Notes under the pieces: generated by a model
Seen by the model: the letters and a program-made list of their open reading frames with translations, nothing else
The model's database searches: none
Told to the model about the DNA's origin: nothing
Assembly (NCBI GenBank): GCA_023935145.1
Contig: CM043700.1
Location: 139,961,328-140,025,327 of the forward strand
Reading direction: 5' to 3'
DNA: 64,000 nt
Source: Bretschneidera sinensis
Lineage: Eukaryota > Streptophyta > Magnoliopsida > Brassicales > Akaniaceae
Program-made: the position numbers and the translations under genes
Shown: in pieces, positions 62,961-64,000 of the stretch
Layout: each line of letters opens with the position of its first letter
Position numbering within the stretch: the first letter of the stretch is position 1

Positions 62961-63007
62961 TATCTGTTTTTGGAGTAAAGTAAAGAAATTTCGAGGACGA
63001 AATTTTT

Positions 63008-63023
63008 GTAAGGAAGGTAGAAT
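63008..63023 (+). other. polypurine tract before the 3' LTR
   Basis: The A/G-rich string GTAAGGAAGGTAGAAT directly precedes the TG that opens the 3' LTR, the position used to prime plus-strand DNA. Confidence 0.7.
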
Positions 63024-64000
63024 TGTAATACCCGTGTTCGCGAAATAAGTGTAAAGAAATAATTAATAAATGTGTCTTGAAATTTAAATAGAATATTTAT
63101 GCAAAGGATTAGTATTGTATAAAATGAATTTTTTTGAAAAAAAAATGAATAGTGAATAGTGAATAGTAAAAAAATGGACGTGAACATCCAGGTCCCAGAA
63201 GAAAGAAAAGAAGAAAAAGAAGAAAAATAATATATATATATATATTAAATTATTATTTTAAAAAAAAACTAATACAAAGTCAACAAAGGAGGCAGCAGGT
63301 GGCAGCACCTGCTGCCAAGCAAAGAAAAATGAAATGTAGAGTTTCAAATGAAACTCTGCAAGTCTTGCACGTCTCATGAAACGTGGAGAAAATGCAGACT
63401 GATTAGGGGGGATTTAAGACAGATGGAGGACATATTTAAGGCTGCCGAGAGTTAAGCAGAGAGCTTGTGTATATATATACACCTATGTGAAATCTGTTTA
63501 ACAGATTTCACATAGTTTCTTTCTCAAAATATTTGAGGACTCAAAGAAATGCTAGAAAAGCAAAATTTTGAAGGAATTTTCTGTGGAATTGCATAGAGAA
63601 TCAGGAAAAGCTATTAGAGAAATATAAAGTAATAACATAGTGTTTATTTTTGAATTTATGACATTTATAAAAGTCCCAAAAAGTCAAAGTGAAAATTTTC
63701 AAAGTATGTGGTTTATACCGAATTGAAGAATAAATTAGAAAATTTATACAAATATGATATCAGGTGTTGACGATCTACAACTGGAGGAATTTCTTAGAGA
63801 AACGGGAAAGACAAGAAGATGATCTACGGGTAGCTTTGAGAGCTACGTAGTGAGTTGAATTTATTTTAAGTAATCTAAATAAAAATAAATTATTTTGTGA
63901 TAATATTAAATTTAATTATTAAAGTATGATTGGGTGGTAGATAAATCTTTGGGTGAATAGATATGGTATAGATGTTGGAATCATAAAAAATTATTATGTG
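63024..64000 (+). repeat. 3' LTR, partial
   Basis: Matches the 5' LTR from its first base. Differences include CCCGTGTTCGCG versus CCTGTGTTTGCG, small A-run length changes and a lost CTTATCGTTTC-type segment. It continues past the window end. Confidence 0.93.
63470..63512 (+). promoter_or_regulatory. LTR TATA box followed by a near-perfect hairpin
   Basis: ATATATATAC (63471-63480) is followed six bases later by TGTGAAATCTGTT, one T, and AACAGATTTCACA (63486-63512), a 13-bp perfect inverted repeat. In the 5' LTR the same spot (56613-56637) has 12-bp arms with one mismatch. The RNA start would be expected at or just after this hairpin. Confidence 0.6.

Larger units (their letters stand above)
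56158..64000 (+). mobile_element. Ty3/Gypsy chromovirus-type LTR retrotransposon (3' LTR cut by window end)
   Basis: Two direct LTRs (from 56158 and from 63024) share their first ~970 bp with scattered differences. Between them are a tRNA-Met primer site, gag and pol remnants in the order zinc knuckle, protease, reverse transcriptase, RNase H and integrase, a chromodomain-like C-terminus and a purine tract. Order and chromodomain place it among Ty3/Gypsy chromoviruses, probably the Tekay/Del lineage. The AAAAT before the 5' LTR would be the left target duplication; the right one is outside the window. Many stops and frame changes show it is dead as a protein source. Confidence 0.93.

Noticed and set aside
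1..64000. CRISPR arrays, rRNA genes, bacterial operons or plasmid features
   Set aside because: None was found. The repeats present are microsatellites, local duplications or transposon subrepeats in a plant nuclear context.

Overview
This is a window of flowering-plant nuclear DNA, most likely from a eudicot. The genes have many exons with GT-AG introns, the background is AT-rich, and the products are plant-specific: a membrane-anchored ubiquitin-fold protein, a chloroplast glutamate-1-semialdehyde aminomutase, a TPD1-like secreted protein and a plant MORC ATPase. I cannot name the species.

Layout. 1-4491 is non-coding with repeats. 4492-11208 (minus) is an RluA-type RNA pseudouridine synthase close to plant RPUSD7, 12 exons and 387 residues. 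It lies head-to-head with a MUB gene (11698-14747, plus, 3 exons, 118 residues), sharing a 0.5 kb intergenic promoter. MUB intron 2 holds a broken CCCH zinc-finger gene copy. GSA aminomutase (15345-18000, minus, 3 exons, 473 residues) is convergent with MUB. 18-22 kb is AT-rich non-coding DNA. A TPD1-like gene (22124-23856, minus, 3 exons, 173 residues) follows. A MORC4/MORC7-like gene (27498-43501, minus, 20 exons, 855 residues) fills the next 16 kb. Its introns carry several SINEs and local duplications.

From 43.5 kb to the end no intact host gene is recognisable and mobile DNA dominates. There is a ~4.4 kb PIF/Harbinger-type element flanked by TAA. It contains a full-length, intron-containing but inactivated copy of a chloroplast PsbQ-like gene, a coiled-coil gene fragment and a LINE 3' end. 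Further right are a 2.06 kb solo LTR with perfect 5-bp TAGCC target duplications and smaller MITE-like elements. The last feature is a degenerate chromodomain-type Ty3/Gypsy retrotransposon of the same LTR family; its 3' LTR runs off the window.

All exon boundaries were read by eye from splice sites, reading phase and recalled family conservation. Each of the four larger gene models keeps a continuous phase across all exons, so I hold them with high confidence. The host genes do not form an operon or shared pathway. The strongest leads are the gene-carrying Harbinger element, the hairpin beside the LTR TATA box, and the SINE load inside a MORC gene.
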